A stretch of 64,000 nucleotides of DNA from the NCBI RefSeq assembly GCF_033568475.1, contig NC_133121.1, positions 6,758,001 through 6,822,000 of the forward strand, written 5' to 3'. Numbering within the stretch: position 1 is the first letter of the stretch; the number at the start of each line of letters is the position of its first letter. This document shows positions 40,423-53,450 of this stretch, in pieces. Made by a program: the position numbers and the translations under genes. The DNA comes from Henckelia pumila (taxonomy: Eukaryota > Streptophyta > Magnoliopsida > Lamiales > Gesneriaceae). The notes beneath the pieces were generated by a model that was not told where the DNA came from, ran no database searches, and saw only the letters and a list, made by a program, of their open reading frames with translations.

Positions 40423-40934
40423 CCATCTCCAACTCATTACGCTATCTTGGTGTCACACTCACTTCAAAATAATGTAATTCCTGCACCAAATTCAAAACTC
40501 ATCTCCAACCCATAACTCTAAATTTTACACTAAAAAAAATATTCTCGAAATATTTTCTATTATTTTATTTTCAACAAATAATTTATTCCACAAAATATTT
40601 TTAAACACAATAATTAAAATATCTATTATATCTAAAATAATATTTTCTATGTAGAAATATTAATGAATTAAAAATTTAATTACATATATTTTCAGAAAAA
40701 AATTTAAGCATTTTTAAAATTTTATTTTATTTATTTAAATATTTAAACTCATTATTTAATTTATGAATTTTACTTTTATTTATTTAAATAATTAAATAAT
40801 AAATTAGAAACAAAAAAAAAACAAGACAAAAAAACCAAAAAAAAAAAAAAAAAGACAACGTAAAGCTACAGTGTTGCTTGGTGCAACACTGTAGCTTTGG
40901 TGTAATACACCAAAATGGTGTTGCATTGGAGATG
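40423..40934. mobile_element. MITE with CATCTCCAA ends
   Basis: The left end CCATCTCCAACTCATTACG and right end GTTGCATTGGAGATG are inverted relatives. Both arms carry TTGGTGT/CACCAAA. An internal perfect hairpin GCTACAGTGTTGC-TTGGT-GCAACACTGTAGC lies at 40865-40895. This class (GAGCATCTCCAA) is frequent in plants and is usually attributed to hAT or CACTA relatives. Boundaries approximate. Confidence 0.6.
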
Positions 40935-40996
40935 CTCTCACAAATCTTATTGCCCTTATATTCCCCCAACCACATTACGGCATAGGATAACACTCC

Positions 40997-41152
40997 TTTG
41001 AGATGATCTCATCCGTGAGATAGGTCAATCTTACCCATATTTATAATCATAAGTAATACCTTTGACATAAAATGTAATATTTTTTAATGGATAACTCATA
41101 TAAGAGATCCGTCTAAAAAAATGACCTTTGAGACCGTCTCATAGGAATTTTT
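40997..41152. repeat. Dispersed GAGAC-ended repeat, best copy
   Basis: Ends GAGATGATCTCATCCGTGAG and TTTGAGACCGTCTCATAGG, with GTCAATCTTACCCATATTTA and AATAATATTTTT-like filler and AAGAGATCCGTCTAAAAAAA before the right end. Partial copies are scattered through the window. It is MITE-like in having inverted GAGAC(G)/GTCTC ends. Confidence 0.7.
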
Positions 41153-41499
41153 ATCTATTGTATAAAAGATTAAAACACAAATTTGGTAGAGTTATTGTAC
41201 ATTTACATTACATATTTACATTAATTTAGAGCTAAAAAATGCCCTTTTTAGTCATTACAATCGTACTTATTATTTTTTTACCCCGAAGAATTATTATTAT
41301 TATATTTATATTTAATTATTATACCTTTTTCTGAAAACAAAGTGTCATTTCTCCAAATTGTATACCGTTTTGAAAATATTATATTTAAGTTTTTTTGCAA
41401 AAAAGGCATAACAGATGACATGAGTTGATAATATGTATGAACCCACGAATTCATCTTATCTAATAGAAAATGTCACGTACACTATAAAAATTTCTTATA

Positions 41500-41635
41500 T
41501 TTATCAACGTTTCATACAATAAAAACTAATATTTTTTACATTAAAATAATACTTTTTATTAGTGACCTAAAAAAAATATCGATCTCATAAAATTAATCTA
41601 TAGACTATTTTACATGAATTTTTGTATTCAAAATT
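41500..41635. repeat. Dispersed GAGAC-type repeat, degraded copy
   Basis: ACATTAAAATAATACTTTTT with ATTAGTGACC and CGATCTCATAAAATTAATCT match the pattern of the 40997 copy's right half. Confidence 0.45.
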
Positions 41636-41829
41636 AACATGTTACCGTATCAATAGCCCTCCATAGGCAGTACCGAATTATCCGGCTTGCATATCAGTAC
41701 ATGACACAAAGGTAAATCACAGGAGGTTTGCGTGAGCACATGAGTTTGGATCATATTATACCTTGTCAACATATATTTCTAATTATTTTCAAAAACAAAA
41801 AAAAAAAACATATATTTCTAATTAGAAAC

Positions 41830-42345
41830 ACCCGTGTCAAATTTAGTTGAAATCGAAAAAATCCTAATTCTAAATCGAATAGGCCCAACAAAAACTGAAC
41901 CAAAATAAAAAATAGAAATTTATATGGTTTCTATTTATGATTCGGTTTCGGATTATATATGTTAAACGAATCGACCAAAAAAACTAAAATTTCATTAGAT
42001 TATAATTTTTTATATTTTTATTTAGATTATATATTATATGTGCTTATATTTTGTGAACGAAGAATCATTTTGTATATATTTTAATTGATTTTTGTTTATT
42101 TAATTCATTTATATTTTTTATTTAAATATTTTACAAAAAAAGTATCTAAATACATCATATACATATAGTATTTTAAAAAATATTTTTTTTATTAATTTAA
42201 ATAATTGTCAAAATCAAATTTATCGAACCATTTTGGTATAAAATTGAACTGAAAGAAAATTGTTCCATAATTACATTATATATTTCTAAATTGAAAAGTG
42301 AAAAAAAAAATAAAAACCGAACTGAACGATCGATAAACACCTTAG
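41830..42345. repeat. Possible hAT-like non-autonomous element
   Basis: Begins near CACCCGTGTCAAATTTAGTTG and ends near CGATAAACACCTTAGTTG. GAACCGAA-type phrases occur throughout. No target duplication was established. Confidence 0.3.
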
Positions 42346-42649
42346 TTGAAAGGTTTTTATCACGAAAAACGATCTGATATCAAAATTTCAAATTTAACAC
42401 CCTCAAAAAAAATCTCAAATTTGATACAAGGTTTTTATAAATTTGAGATCTATGATAAATCTCTCCTTTTAAAAAAAAAAAAAAACTCTATTTAAAGACT
42501 GTAATTACATCATATTCATCGGATGTATACGATTAATATTTAATAGTGTAAAACACAATATATTTTAGATTAAAACAATATATATATACATATAATTAAT
42601 GTAGGTAGACACGTAAACTAAAGGAACAAAAAGTATGTCTTTTGAGGTG

Positions 42650-42800
42650 ATTTAACTGAGTTTTGTTCATGAGACATGTCATTTTATTTATTTATAATAT
42701 TTTTCTTGTGTAAAAACTTAAAAGTGATACTTTTTTTATTAGTGATTCAAATAGGATATCCGTCACAATAAATTGACTCGTAAAATCATACAACATGAGT
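42650..42800. repeat. Dispersed GAGAC-type repeat, degraded copy
   Basis: TTGTTCATGAGACATGTCAT, GATTCAAATAGGATATCCGTC and ACAACATGAGTTTTTGTG keep the order of the family. Confidence 0.5.
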
Positions 42801-42953
42801 TTTTGTGAAAAAATACATAGTAAATTAATTTCGAAAAACGTAAGTTTATTAAAAGCTTAAAATTTAAACCGATTACATGTAGCTCATGTAACACCAAATT
42901 CATATTCATTGGACAACCTCTGAACTTCAGACACAAACACACAATTATAAATT

Positions 42954-44240
42954 GAGTAAAATATATTTTGATATACGAACTATTGGTAAAATGTCATATC
43001 GGTACACGAACTATTTAAAATGGCTTAATTGGTAACTGATCCAATTAAAAGGTCAATTTTACCCTTAATATGAATTAATATTATATTTATTAATTTTAAA
43101 TATTTAAAAATTAATTGAGTAAAATTCATTTTGATACACGAACTATATGTAAAATGTCAATTTAGTGCACGAACTATAAAAGAATGATTTAATTGATACA
43201 TGATTTAACTAAAAAGTTTAATTTATCCTTTAGTAATTGATTTTAAGTTCAATTATTTTTTAATAATAAATTGAACTAAGTGTACATTTTATTTTTTAAA
43301 TTAATTTTTATTTATTGTAAATTAAAATTCATATTAATTTTAAAATAATAAAAAATAAGTATCTTAATATTTTTATAATATATTTATATTTTAATCATTA
43401 ATAAATTATTTATATTTTCAAAATATTAATAATATAAAATAAAATGGTATGTTTTTGCTATCTATGTAAATAATTATCCATTTAAAAAATTGATATAAAT
43501 TATATAATAATAAAATCACTAACTCAATAAATAAATCATATGCAAGACTAAAATATATTTAATAACGATAAAATATAATTAAATACATATTTATTTATTT
43601 ATATTTAATTTAAGTGCGAGTAAAAAAATATAAAATTTAAAATTATTAAATCGAGTAAAAAAAATTTGAGTCATTAGAACTACGTAAATTGAGATAATGA
43701 GTGAGATTTTTTCTGTGATATTTGTTTTTTCATTATCTAATTTTTAATATTGAAAATTTTTATACTAAATTTTGAAAAACTACAATGGTGATTATGTTTG
43801 TTTCAATCATTTAAACACAAGATCAACAGACTTCGGTGATATATATTTTTATCATATCAATATATTATAATATTTGTTGTATAATTTGACTTAACAATTG
43901 TTTATCATTATATATATAATTAATTTTTAAATAAATAAGATATTTTAAAATTAATCAATATAATATTAATATTAATTCCTATTAAGAGTAAAATTGAACT
44001 TTTAATTGGATCATGTAACAATTAAGCAATTTTTAATAGTTCGTGTACCAATATGACATTTTACCAATAGTTCATGTATCAAAATACATTTTACTCTTTT
44101 AAAATTAATAAATATAATATTAATTCCTATTAAGGGTAAAATTGACCTTTTAATTTTATCATGTATCAATTAATCTATTTTCAATAGTTCGTGTATCAAT
44201 ATGACATTTTACCAATAGTTCGTGTACCAAAATACATTTT
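42954..44240. mobile_element. MITE with long GAGTAAAAT...ACGAACTATTGG ends, split by a second copy
   Basis: The left arm (from 42954: GAGTAAAATATATTTTGATA, TACGAACTATTGGTAAAATG, AGGTCAATTTTACCCTTAAT) is the inverted copy of the right arm (44105-44240). Arms are about 140 bp. The interior is occupied by a second element with the same ends (43117-44096). The right tip is trimmed where the foldback complex begins. Confidence 0.8.
43117..44096. mobile_element. Nested MITE of the same family, 980 bp
   Basis: The ends GAGTAAAATTCATTTTGATA and TGTATCAAAATACATTTTAC-TC are inverted. The flanks TTAAAAATTAATT and TTTTAAAATTAAT suggest a target duplication of about 10 bp. It lies inside the copy at 42954-44240. 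Confidence 0.75.
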
Positions 44241-44244
44241 TTGA

Positions 44245-44547
44245 AGGAAAAATCCCGGTTCAGTCCTGAATGTTTGGACACATTCTCGGTTTAGTCCTAA
44301 ATATTTCAACGTTCTCGGTTTGGTCCCAAATATTTTCAAAAAATTTTCGGTTCAGTCCTAAATGTTTTTATGTTTCCGGTTTGGTCCCAAATGTTTTAAA
44401 AAGTTTCCAATTCAGTCCTAAATATTTTACGTTCAAGATTTCGTTCTAAATATTTTCCAAAAGTTCTTGATTTGGTCTTTTCATCTACAAACAAAGCGTG
44501 ATAAAAAAAACTTACAAACAAAAGACAAAGTTAAATAAAATATAAGC

Positions 44548-44598
<51 letters not shown>

Positions 44599-45980
44599 TT
44601 TCTTTCAAATGAAAATATAATATAAATTATGCAAAATAAAATTATAGATAAAAAATAATTGAACCGTGCAATTTTATAGTTAAAAACATTATCAATCACA
44701 AACAAATAAACAAATGTTTTAGAACCGGGAACGTATAGATATTTAGGACTGAACCGGAAACTTTTAAGAAACATTTAGGACCAAACCGGGAACGTATAAA
44801 CATTTAGGACTGAACCGGAAACTTTTGAGAAACATTTAGGACCAAACCGGGAACGTCCAAACATTTAGGACTGAACCGGGAATGTGTCCAAACATTTAGG
44901 AATGAATCGGGATTTTGCCCGCCGATTTCATGCCAAATATTTCTCAAAAGTTCCCGGTTTGATCCTTTCATCTACTCGTGTGTTAAAACTAACACCGCGT
45001 AGTGTTATATAATTTATGATTGAGTTTTATATTATTTATTATATATTTAACATTAAACAAGTTGTAAATAAAACACAAATTTATTAGAGTTTTTATCCAA
45101 ATTTAAATCAATTTTACACAATGTTCAAAATAAAAATATTAAATTCATGATGCTAAAAAAATAAAAAATTAAATAAAATAAACGAAACTTGAGGAATTAA
45201 AATTTAATGATAGTATTTCACATTTTTATTAATTTTGTTATATTCTCATTCATGATGCTTGCATATTTAAAATAAAATTGGAGGTTGGAAAAAGATATAT
45301 ATCTTTTTAAAACTCTTTTTATAATTTAAAAATTAATATTTGAAAAAAATTTACTATTAAATAAAACTTAATTTCATATCACTACTTCAACGGTGGTCAA
45401 ATAATTCATTATTTTTTCTCAATTGTTAAGCATAAGTATTCTTCTGTTGAAAAATTTGTTGAAATTTTCAAATATTTTATGAAATAAGTAATACTAGTTA
45501 TTTTCTAAAACATTTGTTTATTTGTTTGTGATTGATAATGTTTTTAACTATAAAATTGCACGGTTCAATTATTTTTTATTCTATAATTTTATTTTGCATA
45601 ATTTATATTTTATTTTCATTTGAAAGAAATTTTTGTTCATTTATTATTATTATTATTATTATTATAATTATTAGCTTCTATTTTATTTAACTTTATCTTT
45701 TGTTTGTAAGTTTTTTTTTATTACGCTTTGTTTGTAGATGAAAGGACCAAATCGAGAACTTTTGGAAAATATTTAGGACGAAATCTTGAACGTAAAATAT
45801 TTAGGACTGAACTGGAAACTTTTTAAAACATTTGGGATCAAATCGGGAACATAAAAACATTTAGGACTGAATCGGGAATTTTTTGAAAATATTTGAGACC
45901 AAACCGAGAACGTTGAAATATTTAGGATTGAACCGAGAATGTATCCAAATATTTAGGACTGAATCGACATTTTTTTCCCA
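44245..45980. mobile_element. Foldback/MITE complex of GGTTCAGTCCTAAATGTTT units
   Basis: Arrays of roughly 30-bp units (CGGTTCAGTCCTAAATGTTT and CGGTTTGGTCCCAAATG alternating) occur forward at 44250-44480, inverted at 44720-44925 and inverted again at 45740-45975. The spacer 44480-44720 (ACAAACAAAGCG, GAACCGTGCAATTTTATAGT) is repeated inverted at 45508-45740. So 44245-44720 and 45508-45975 make one palindrome with arms of about 470 bp, apparently from two overlapping elements. An 8-bp TTTTTTGA flanks both sides. It ends about 200 bp before the BAM1 start codon. Confidence 0.8.
44549..44595. repeat. (AAT)n microsatellite
   Basis: About 15 AAT units in the loop of the foldback complex; a shorter (ATT)n sits at the mirrored position 45640-45665. 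Confidence 0.95.
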
Positions 45981-46175
45981 TTTTTTTGATAACCATCCTC
46001 ACCCCAACTTTCTTTCTTTTTTTAAAAAAAAATAAAAATAATAAAAAAAAACCAAAATAAATGTTTAAATCTAAAACCAAACTCACACTAGTTAAGTTTA
46101 GTTTAGTTCCCCCCATCTTCTTCTCATCTGAATAAAACGACAAAATTCAAAGGCTCTGAGACTCAGCAACACAAA

Positions 46176-49100
46176 ATGCGTTTCCTCCTACTCTTCCTCC
46201 TCCTACTCCACCTCCATCTCCGCCACTCCGCCGCCGCCAGGAGGCCGCGGTTGCCGGAGTACCGGGCTCTCCTCTCTATCAAAGCTTCGATCACCGAAGA
46301 CCCACAATCTGCCTTAGCCTCCTGGAACTCCACCACCAGCCACTGCACATGGAAAGGCGTCACCTGCGACTCCTCCACCCGTCGAGTGACTGCCCTCGAC
46401 ATATCGAATCTCAGCCTTGTCGGCACGCTCTCCGCCGACGTTGGCCAGCTACGGTTTCTTTACAACCTCTCTGTTGCCGCTAACGGCCTACTTGGTCCAG
46501 TTCCGCCACAAATCGGTGACATTGTTGGCCTGCGTTATCTTAATCTCTCTAACAATGTCTTCAGTGACAGCTTTCCCACACAGCTGTACGGTCTGAAAAA
46601 TCTCCAGGTTCTCGACCTTTATAACAATAACATGACGGGAGACTTTCCTTCGCAAGCCTTTTTACTCACCGAACTCCGCCATTTGCATCTTGGAGGGAAC
46701 TTCTTTGCTGGGGAAATTCCGCCGGAGTTTGGCTCTTTTCCACATCTGGAATACCTCGCCGTTTCGGGGAATGAATTAACGGGGAGTGTTCCAGCCGAGT
46801 TAGGGAAGATTTCTCAGCTGAAAGAGCTGTACATTGGGTATTTCAACACGTTTTCAGGTGGGATACCGAAAGAGATTGGGGATTTATCCAACTTGATACG
46901 GTTCGATGCTGCCAACTGTGGGCTTTCCGGTGAGATTCCGGCGGAGATCGGAAACCTACAGAATCTGGACACCCTTTTCCTCCAGGTGAATGGGTTTTCC
47001 GGGCCTTTAACTTCGGAGCTTGGGAACCTGAAGAGCTTGAAATCCATGGATCTTTCGAACAACATTTTCTCTGGCGAGATACCCGTCTCATTTTCGCAGC
47101 TTAAAAACTTGACCCTATTGAACCTTTTCAGGAATAAGCTCACCGGCTCTATTCCCGATTTCATCGGCGAGTTGCCGGAGCTTCAGGTGTTGCAGCTGTG
47201 GGAGAACAATTTCACGGGAAGTATTCCCCAGAATCTTGGGACGAACGGTAATCTGCAAGAAGTAGATGTTAGCTCGAACAAATTGACCGGAAATTTGCCA
47301 TTGAACTTGTGTAATGGTAAACAACTACACACGCTGATTACTCTTGGAAACTTCTTGTTTGGCCCGATTCCCGAATCATTAGGTCAGTGCGAGTCATTGA
47401 ATCGGGTACGCATGGGCGACAACTTTCTCAATGGCTCCATTCCGAAAGGGCTGTTAAGTTTGCCTCAGCTAACTCAAATCGAGCTTCAGAATAATCTTCT
47501 CTCTGGCTCATTTCCAGAGACCAATGTGTCATCCGCTGCACTGGGCCAGATTAGTCTTTCCAACAATAACCTAACCGGGCCGTTGCCGCCGAGTATCGGT
47601 AGCTTTGTGGGTGTTCAGAAGCTTCTGCTCGATGGTAATATGTTCTCAGGGAGCATACCCTCTGACATAGGGAAGTTACAGCAGCTGTCAAAATTGGATT
47701 TCAGCGGCAACGAACTTACGGGCCCGATTTCGCCTGAGATAAGCTTGTGCAAGCTGCTCACTTTCGTTGATCTTAGCAGGAATCAACTCTCCGGCGAGAT
47801 CCCGGCTGAGATAACCAGTATGAGGATTTTGAACTACTTGAATTTGTCTCGAAACAACTTGGTAGGCAGCATTCCCTCTTCAATTGCTAGTATGCAGAGC
47901 TTAACGTCTGTTGATTTTTCGTATAACAATCTATCTGGTTTGGTTCCCAATACTGGCCAGTTTAGTTACTTTAACTACACTTCGTTTTTGGGCAATCCGA
48001 ATCTTTGCGGGCACTATCTGGGGCCTTGTAAAGGTGGCGTTTCTGATGGGGTTGAAAGACCTCATGAGAAAGGGACTTTCTCTCCATCCATGAAGCTTTT
48101 ACTTGTTATCGGATTGCTCGTGTGTTCGATTATATTCGCCGTGGCAGCTATAGTCAAGGCTCGGTCCTTAAAGAAAGCGAGCGACTCGCGCGCCTGGAAG
48201 CTCACCGCCTTCCAAAGATTGGATTTTACTTGTGATGATGTCTTGGATTGTCTGAAAGAAGATAATATAATTGGGAAGGGTGGTGCCGGAATAGTTTACA
48301 AGGGAGTGATGCCGGATGGAGAGCATGTGGCTGTTAAAAGATTGCCCGTGATGAGTCATGGCTCGTCTCATGATCATGGATTCAATGCAGAGATACAGAC
48401 TCTAGGGATGATCAGGCATAGGCACATTGTTAGATTGCTGGGTTTCTGTTCGAATCATGAAACTAATCTTCTGGTTTACGAGTATATGCCTAATGGAAGC
48501 TTGGGGGAAGTGCTTCATGGCAAGAAAGGAGGTCATTTGCTTTGGGACACACGGTATAAGATAGCCGTGGAGGCTGCAAAGGGCCTCTGCTATCTTCATC
48601 ACGACTGCTCGCCTTTAATCATTCACCGCGATGTTAAATCGAACAATATACTTCTTGATTCGAATTTCGAAGCTCATGTAGCTGATTTCGGACTAGCCAA
48701 GTTCTTGCAAGATTCGGGAGCATCCGAGTGCATGTCGGCTATCGCTGGCTCTTATGGATATATTGCTCCAGGTACTAATTACAATTCAAATCAAGTCATC
48801 AGTGATATTATGGCTCTCTTGTTAATGATGTTTTTTGTTCTAACATCTTTTGTGTGGTTACAATCTTACGTTTAGCATGTCATTATGGCCTGAATTGACT
48901 TAGGAGGATTCATTTAACATGATATTAATATTGATTTCAGTCTCTTTCAATGTGGTACGTATGCAACCACTGGTGGAAATATAGTTTGAGATGTATATTA
49001 ATGAGTCTCTACTTTGACTGAAAATAAATTAATGATAGGATGGTCACCAAGAAAATGATAGTAAACAACTTAGTTTCCATTTTGGTTGGAAAATTCACAG

Positions 49101-49620
49101 TTTTTATAGCATCCTTGAATTGCTAGCTAACTCTTTGGCCTCACTTGTATTTAATAATCTTTGTAGATTAATTAATTATCTTGATATTTTAGAGTATGCG
49201 TACACACTCAAGGTCGATGAGAAGAGCGACGTATACAGCTACGGTGTAGTTCTCTTGGAACTCGTGACCGGAAGAAAGCCCGTGGGGGAGTTTGGCGACG
49301 GAGTAGACATCGTCCAATGGGTAAGAAAAATGACTGATGGAAACAAGGAAGGAGTACTCAAGGTTCTTGATACAAGACTCGCCACGGTCCCCCTCCACGA
49401 GGTGATGCATGTTTTCTACGTAGCCATGCTTTGCGTGGAAGAACAGGCGGTCGAGCGCCCCACCATGCGAGAGGTGGTGCAAATACTCACCGAGCTCCCG
49501 AAGCTGCCTAGCTCCAAGCTCGGGGATGAGGCATCGAGTGTCGAATCCGAAACAGCAGATGCAAAGAGCCATCAACCTCAGCCAACTCAATCACCACCAC
49601 CAGATCTTCTCAGCATATGA
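46176..49620 (+). CDS. BAM1: LRR receptor-like kinase, BAM1 type (CLE-peptide receptor)
   Basis: Two exons (46176-48771, 49193-49620; donor CCAG|GTACTA, acceptor TTTTAG|AG) give 1007 residues, the size of BAM1/CLV1-class LRR-XI kinases. A signal peptide covers about 1-20, then a cap with [11 protein letters not shown] and about 20 LRRs (for example [20 protein letters not shown]), ending [15 protein letters not shown]. The membrane span is near 639-662 ([20 protein letters not shown]). The kinase has GKGGAG at 700-705, Lys721 (VAVKR), HRD at 817-819 and DFG at 837-839, so it should be catalytically active. The juxtamembrane [20 protein letters not shown] and tail [10 protein letters not shown] match BAM1. 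BAM receptors bind CLE peptides at the plasma membrane and act with CLV1 and co-receptors in meristem, anther and root patterning. The intron position just before the APE motif is that of the family. The foldback repeat is close upstream. Confidence 0.95.
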
Positions 49621-50786
49621 AGACGCATACTCTCCCTAATGGATTTGCAAAGTGATGGTTTCTTTCCCTCTTAGCCATTTTCAAAATTGGAGTTAGCTTT
49701 TAATATTTGGGGTTTATATTTATTTCCTAAGTTTATAAATTTTCCTTGTTTCCTCCAAGTGTTGGGTTGCTAGCATTTACTTTAATTAATGCCCATAATT
49801 TTGGTGGTGGTGTCCCCCTTTTCATAATTTATGTACAAAAGAATTGGTGGTGGGCCTTTTCCAAATCTAGTCTAAATTATCTTTACTGTCCTGTACTTGA
49901 TTTTCTATCTTGTTTTGCAAAGTGGGTGACAAATCAAATATCAATTGCCCATATCTCATCACTCATCATGTTGGCTATAGAAATGAGTAGACTCAACCGA
50001 AAACCAAATAAATATTAAGTGGTCGGTTTTCACTTTTTAGGCATAAAAATGAATAGATCTTTTTGTGATAATATATATATTTGTAAGACCGATTGATCCG
50101 ATATTTTTGTGTAAAGTTGAATAGTATATATGTAGATAAAAAATATTGCAATGTCATTCAATACGACCATCATTATTACTGGGGTTTGGTTTATAGATAA
50201 GTGTGTTTAAAAAATGAACAATTAGCCTAGAAAATAGGACTGACTTATATTGAGCAATGTGCAATATTGTTCCAATTACCAAGAAAAGAGGGTGGGGTTC
50301 ACTTGGAAACCACAATGCGTTTTTGCAAAGAATCAGGATTCATAATGAGAAATGAATGCAAGTGAAGCATGACACTAACTCTTCTGTATTTGCCTTAAAG
50401 TGAAGTCAAGAGATCTCTCCTCATTAAATGTGGGGAGTAATTGATAATTATTGTCAACATACCATATCAAAAATATTAACCTTAGGATAAGGGAATGGAC
50501 CATTTATGATTTTGTCCCTTTTGGCTTTATTTATTGGGAAATTTCTCCAAATGGTTATTGTGCCTATCTAGATTTCATAGCTTTAAACAAGGCCTCCATT
50601 CATTGGAGCTACACTTGCATCCCAATATTTCAAGTACTCTCTATCACATAGGAATCAATAATTGTTGTGTTAAAAAGAACATTTGTGACTTTCTAATGCT
50701 CGTTTCGATTCTGAATACATGTACTTGTTTGTTTTCATACATATTAAGAAAATCATTGAAAAAACAATATTTACATACAAATTCCA
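49621..50786. other. 3' flank of BAM1 and spacer
   Basis: 3' UTR of BAM1 to roughly 49.9 kb. The rest is AT-rich with no recognised element. Confidence 0.4.
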
Positions 50787-51180
50787 CTTTTTTTTAAGGA
50801 AAATATATTTCATTAGACTAAATCCCAAGCTATTACATCAACAATAAAGGAAGGAAAGCGTCGGAGAAAACCAACCTTCAAAACCAATTGTAGAATCAAC
50901 TGATCGAGCCAGAGCATGAGCGGCTCGATCAGAGCATGAGCGGCTTGATTCACTGATCGACGAACGAAAAAAAAAGTACATGACGGAATATCCAACGTCA
51001 TGATTTTACAATCATCAATAATTAAACCAAAAATAGAATAATCTACAGCCGTATTATTCAAAGCATTGACAATTAGAAGCGCATCAAACTCTATAATGAT
51101 GCTTGAACTCCTTGAGCCAACTGAGCGCTTCTCTAATCTCCATAACGCTTCAGTTGTAGATGGTAAAAAAAACAACTTGG
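50787..51180 (-). mobile_element. LINE 3' fragment with RNase H domain
   Basis: The minus-strand frame 51175-50813 encodes the RNase H tail of plant LINEs: SIIIEFDALLIVNALNNTAV, DYSIFGLIIDDCKIM, FFFVRRSVNQAAHALIEP and FLRRFPSFIVDVIAWDLV. It is followed by CTAATGAAATATATTTTCC and an A-run (T-run 50789-50797 on the plus strand), a normal LINE end. It lacks reverse transcriptase and is 5' truncated. A 22-bp direct repeat (GAGCATGAGCGGCTCGATCA) near 50910-50945 expands the region around IEPLMLWLDQ. Confidence 0.75.
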
Positions 51181-51559
51181 ATTTTGTCGTGGACTGCTGC
51201 TAATTCTACCCTTATTCCTATTTAATACATTCGAAAAATTGTTGCACGTTTCTAATACTTAGTATGAATGTATCGGTAAAAATAACAAAATACAATTAAT
51301 TATAAAATGAAACTATATATTTAAGACAGAAATAAATAAATAAATATATATAATATTTCGATGAATTGAATATTATGGAATTTTCCATCTTAGAACTCAT
51401 TTCTATTTTTTTTCCCAATGAACATCAAGACTAATTAGAACGATTACTTTATATGATGTTGCCTATTTTTTAAAGTGTCGGTGAAATAAAATGCAGAAGT
51501 AACAAGTCATATCAGTAATTTACCCCAAAAAGAACTACAACTTGATATAATGATAACTT

Positions 51560-51746
51560 TTTTGTCCTTTAATAATGTTTATGGAATCCTATAATGTTTT
51601 GTTTTTTTAAATAAAAAATATTAAATTAAATAAATTATAATCTATCAATCAAATCAAATATTTATTATTATTTTTTATTTATTTTTTATTAAATTATATT
51701 ACTTATCTATATATTATTTATCCCATTACGGGTATCAAACTGAGCT
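51560..51746. mobile_element. Tourist-like MITE, partial second copy of the 24.5 kb element
   Basis: The reverse complement shares AATAATATATAGATAAGTAA and GATTGATAGATTATAATTTA with 24511-24897. The right end CAAACTGAGCT is followed by TTA. The left end was not located. Confidence 0.6.
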
Positions 51747-51749
51747 TTA

Positions 51750-53371
51750 ATAAGTAAGTTCGACATAAAAATTTCTAGAGTTAGTCGATGAACAATAAGG
51801 TTAGTCGATCATCGAATATGTTTAAGAGACACAAATAAAAATAATAATTGTACTATAAATACTTTGAATATTAAAAAAATTAACATATCATAGTAACTTT
51901 TTTTTTTTGAAAATAACATATCATAATCCTTATTACTCAATGCTTCTTAATTTTAATAATCTAATATAAAATATAAATAAAGATAAGTAAATTTATTTAG
52001 TTAGATTTTAGCTGCAAAATATTCCAATCAATCAATTCTTAATGCATTGAGTAATCATAATGATTTAGTCGGTGAATGATATGATTTGACAAAGGAGAAT
52101 AATCTGCTGACTTGGCAGGATCGCAACCGTTGGATGCCTCTTGGTGGCAGTATTATGCCTGAGAATCGTACCTGTTGATTGATTGGACGGGTGTGATTTC
52201 ACCATCTTTATTTGATGTAGACGTTAATAATGGAATAACCTGGAAAAAAAATTGGAAACCAGCTGTATTATGCAGTAAAAAACAAAAAAAAAAAGTTTCA
52301 ACTTTAAAAACTAATAATGTATTATATAAAAAGATTAATACAAAATCCATCATATTATTAAAAATGTTTCAATACATTTCAAACTTTTTAAAGCAGGGTC
52401 TTGTGCAATTATGAATTATCCCGTGAAATTTATTCGAGAAATTTATAATTTTATGATTTCTTGGATGAAAGTAAAGATAGTTTTTCGATTTTTTTTATGA
52501 AACTATATTTATCAAGTGAAAATGGTTTAAAAGAAACTATCATAAAATGGTTTAAAAGAAACTATCATAAAATTTTATAGTTTTTTTTTTTTGCCTATAC
52601 AAAATACTTATTTGAAGGCATGTGAAACCCTCGAGGTGTAAAGACAGCAAAAGTGACTATACGATGTGTCACATAATTTTCTCCGACGTTGAGTGTAATA
52701 AATTCATGGTGCCAATTGCAATCAATAGCTATCCATTTACCTAAAATCATCAACACTTAAATGCACAAAGGACAGAACTTCATTTTTTTTAATTTCTCAA
52801 AAAAAAAACATATAAATAAAAGCAAAATGTAAAATTAATTTTGTCGAATATTGGATGCAACTTTGGCAATGAAGCCATGCTCTTGTCTCTTTCCTTGACC
52901 TATTTCTCTTTTTTGTATGTTGACAACCCAACCGTTCTCTCTCTGAATTGCAAGCATTTCTTAAAATTTTGAATGAATTATTAAATGCAGTACAAATTGT
53001 TCATGAGCAGTTCGGTCGAAACTCGATTTCAGTTTCCATTGAGACCAGATCTAACTTAAAATTATTTGATGTTCGATGCAAGTCAATAAAAAGTCATTCG
53101 AGTTCAAGCGCGAAAAAAATTTCGGTTTGAACTCGAGTGAGGTGCTACTAGAACTCGGCTCAACTCATGTGCAACTCTATCTACATTGTATTGCATGAAT
53201 CCATTTGAAAATATTGAGATCTAATCAAGTTGGAAGGATCGAACTCGGTGCCCCCCTCTAACTCACTTGATATTTGTGGATAGAACAAAAATATGGAAAA
53301 ACACAAAAGTCCGTAAACTAAATTAGTAAGATAAATAACATAGAGTAATTCCTATACAAAATATTTGTGCG
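51750..53371. other. AT-rich spacer
   Basis: No gene seen. The part 52519-52570 is a 25-bp tandem duplication (AAAATGGTTTAAAAGAAACT plus ATCAT). The part 52090-52200 is less AT-rich but not recognised. Confidence 0.4.
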
Positions 53372-53450
53372 AGAAGGTGTTGGTAAAAAAAATCGAACTC
53401 ATGACCATCGGTCAAACACTCATCTACTCTACTAACTCAAACACCTTTTT
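53372..53450 (-). mobile_element. SINE family A, head fragment
   Basis: The reverse complement AAGGTGTTTGAGTTAGTAGA then GGTCATGAGTTCGATTTTTT and ACCAACACCTT matches the tRNA-like head of the copy at 2942. The body is absent. Confidence 0.6.

Noticed and set aside
44547-44774. Tyrosine-rich open frame
   Set aside because: Translation of an (AAT)n microsatellite.
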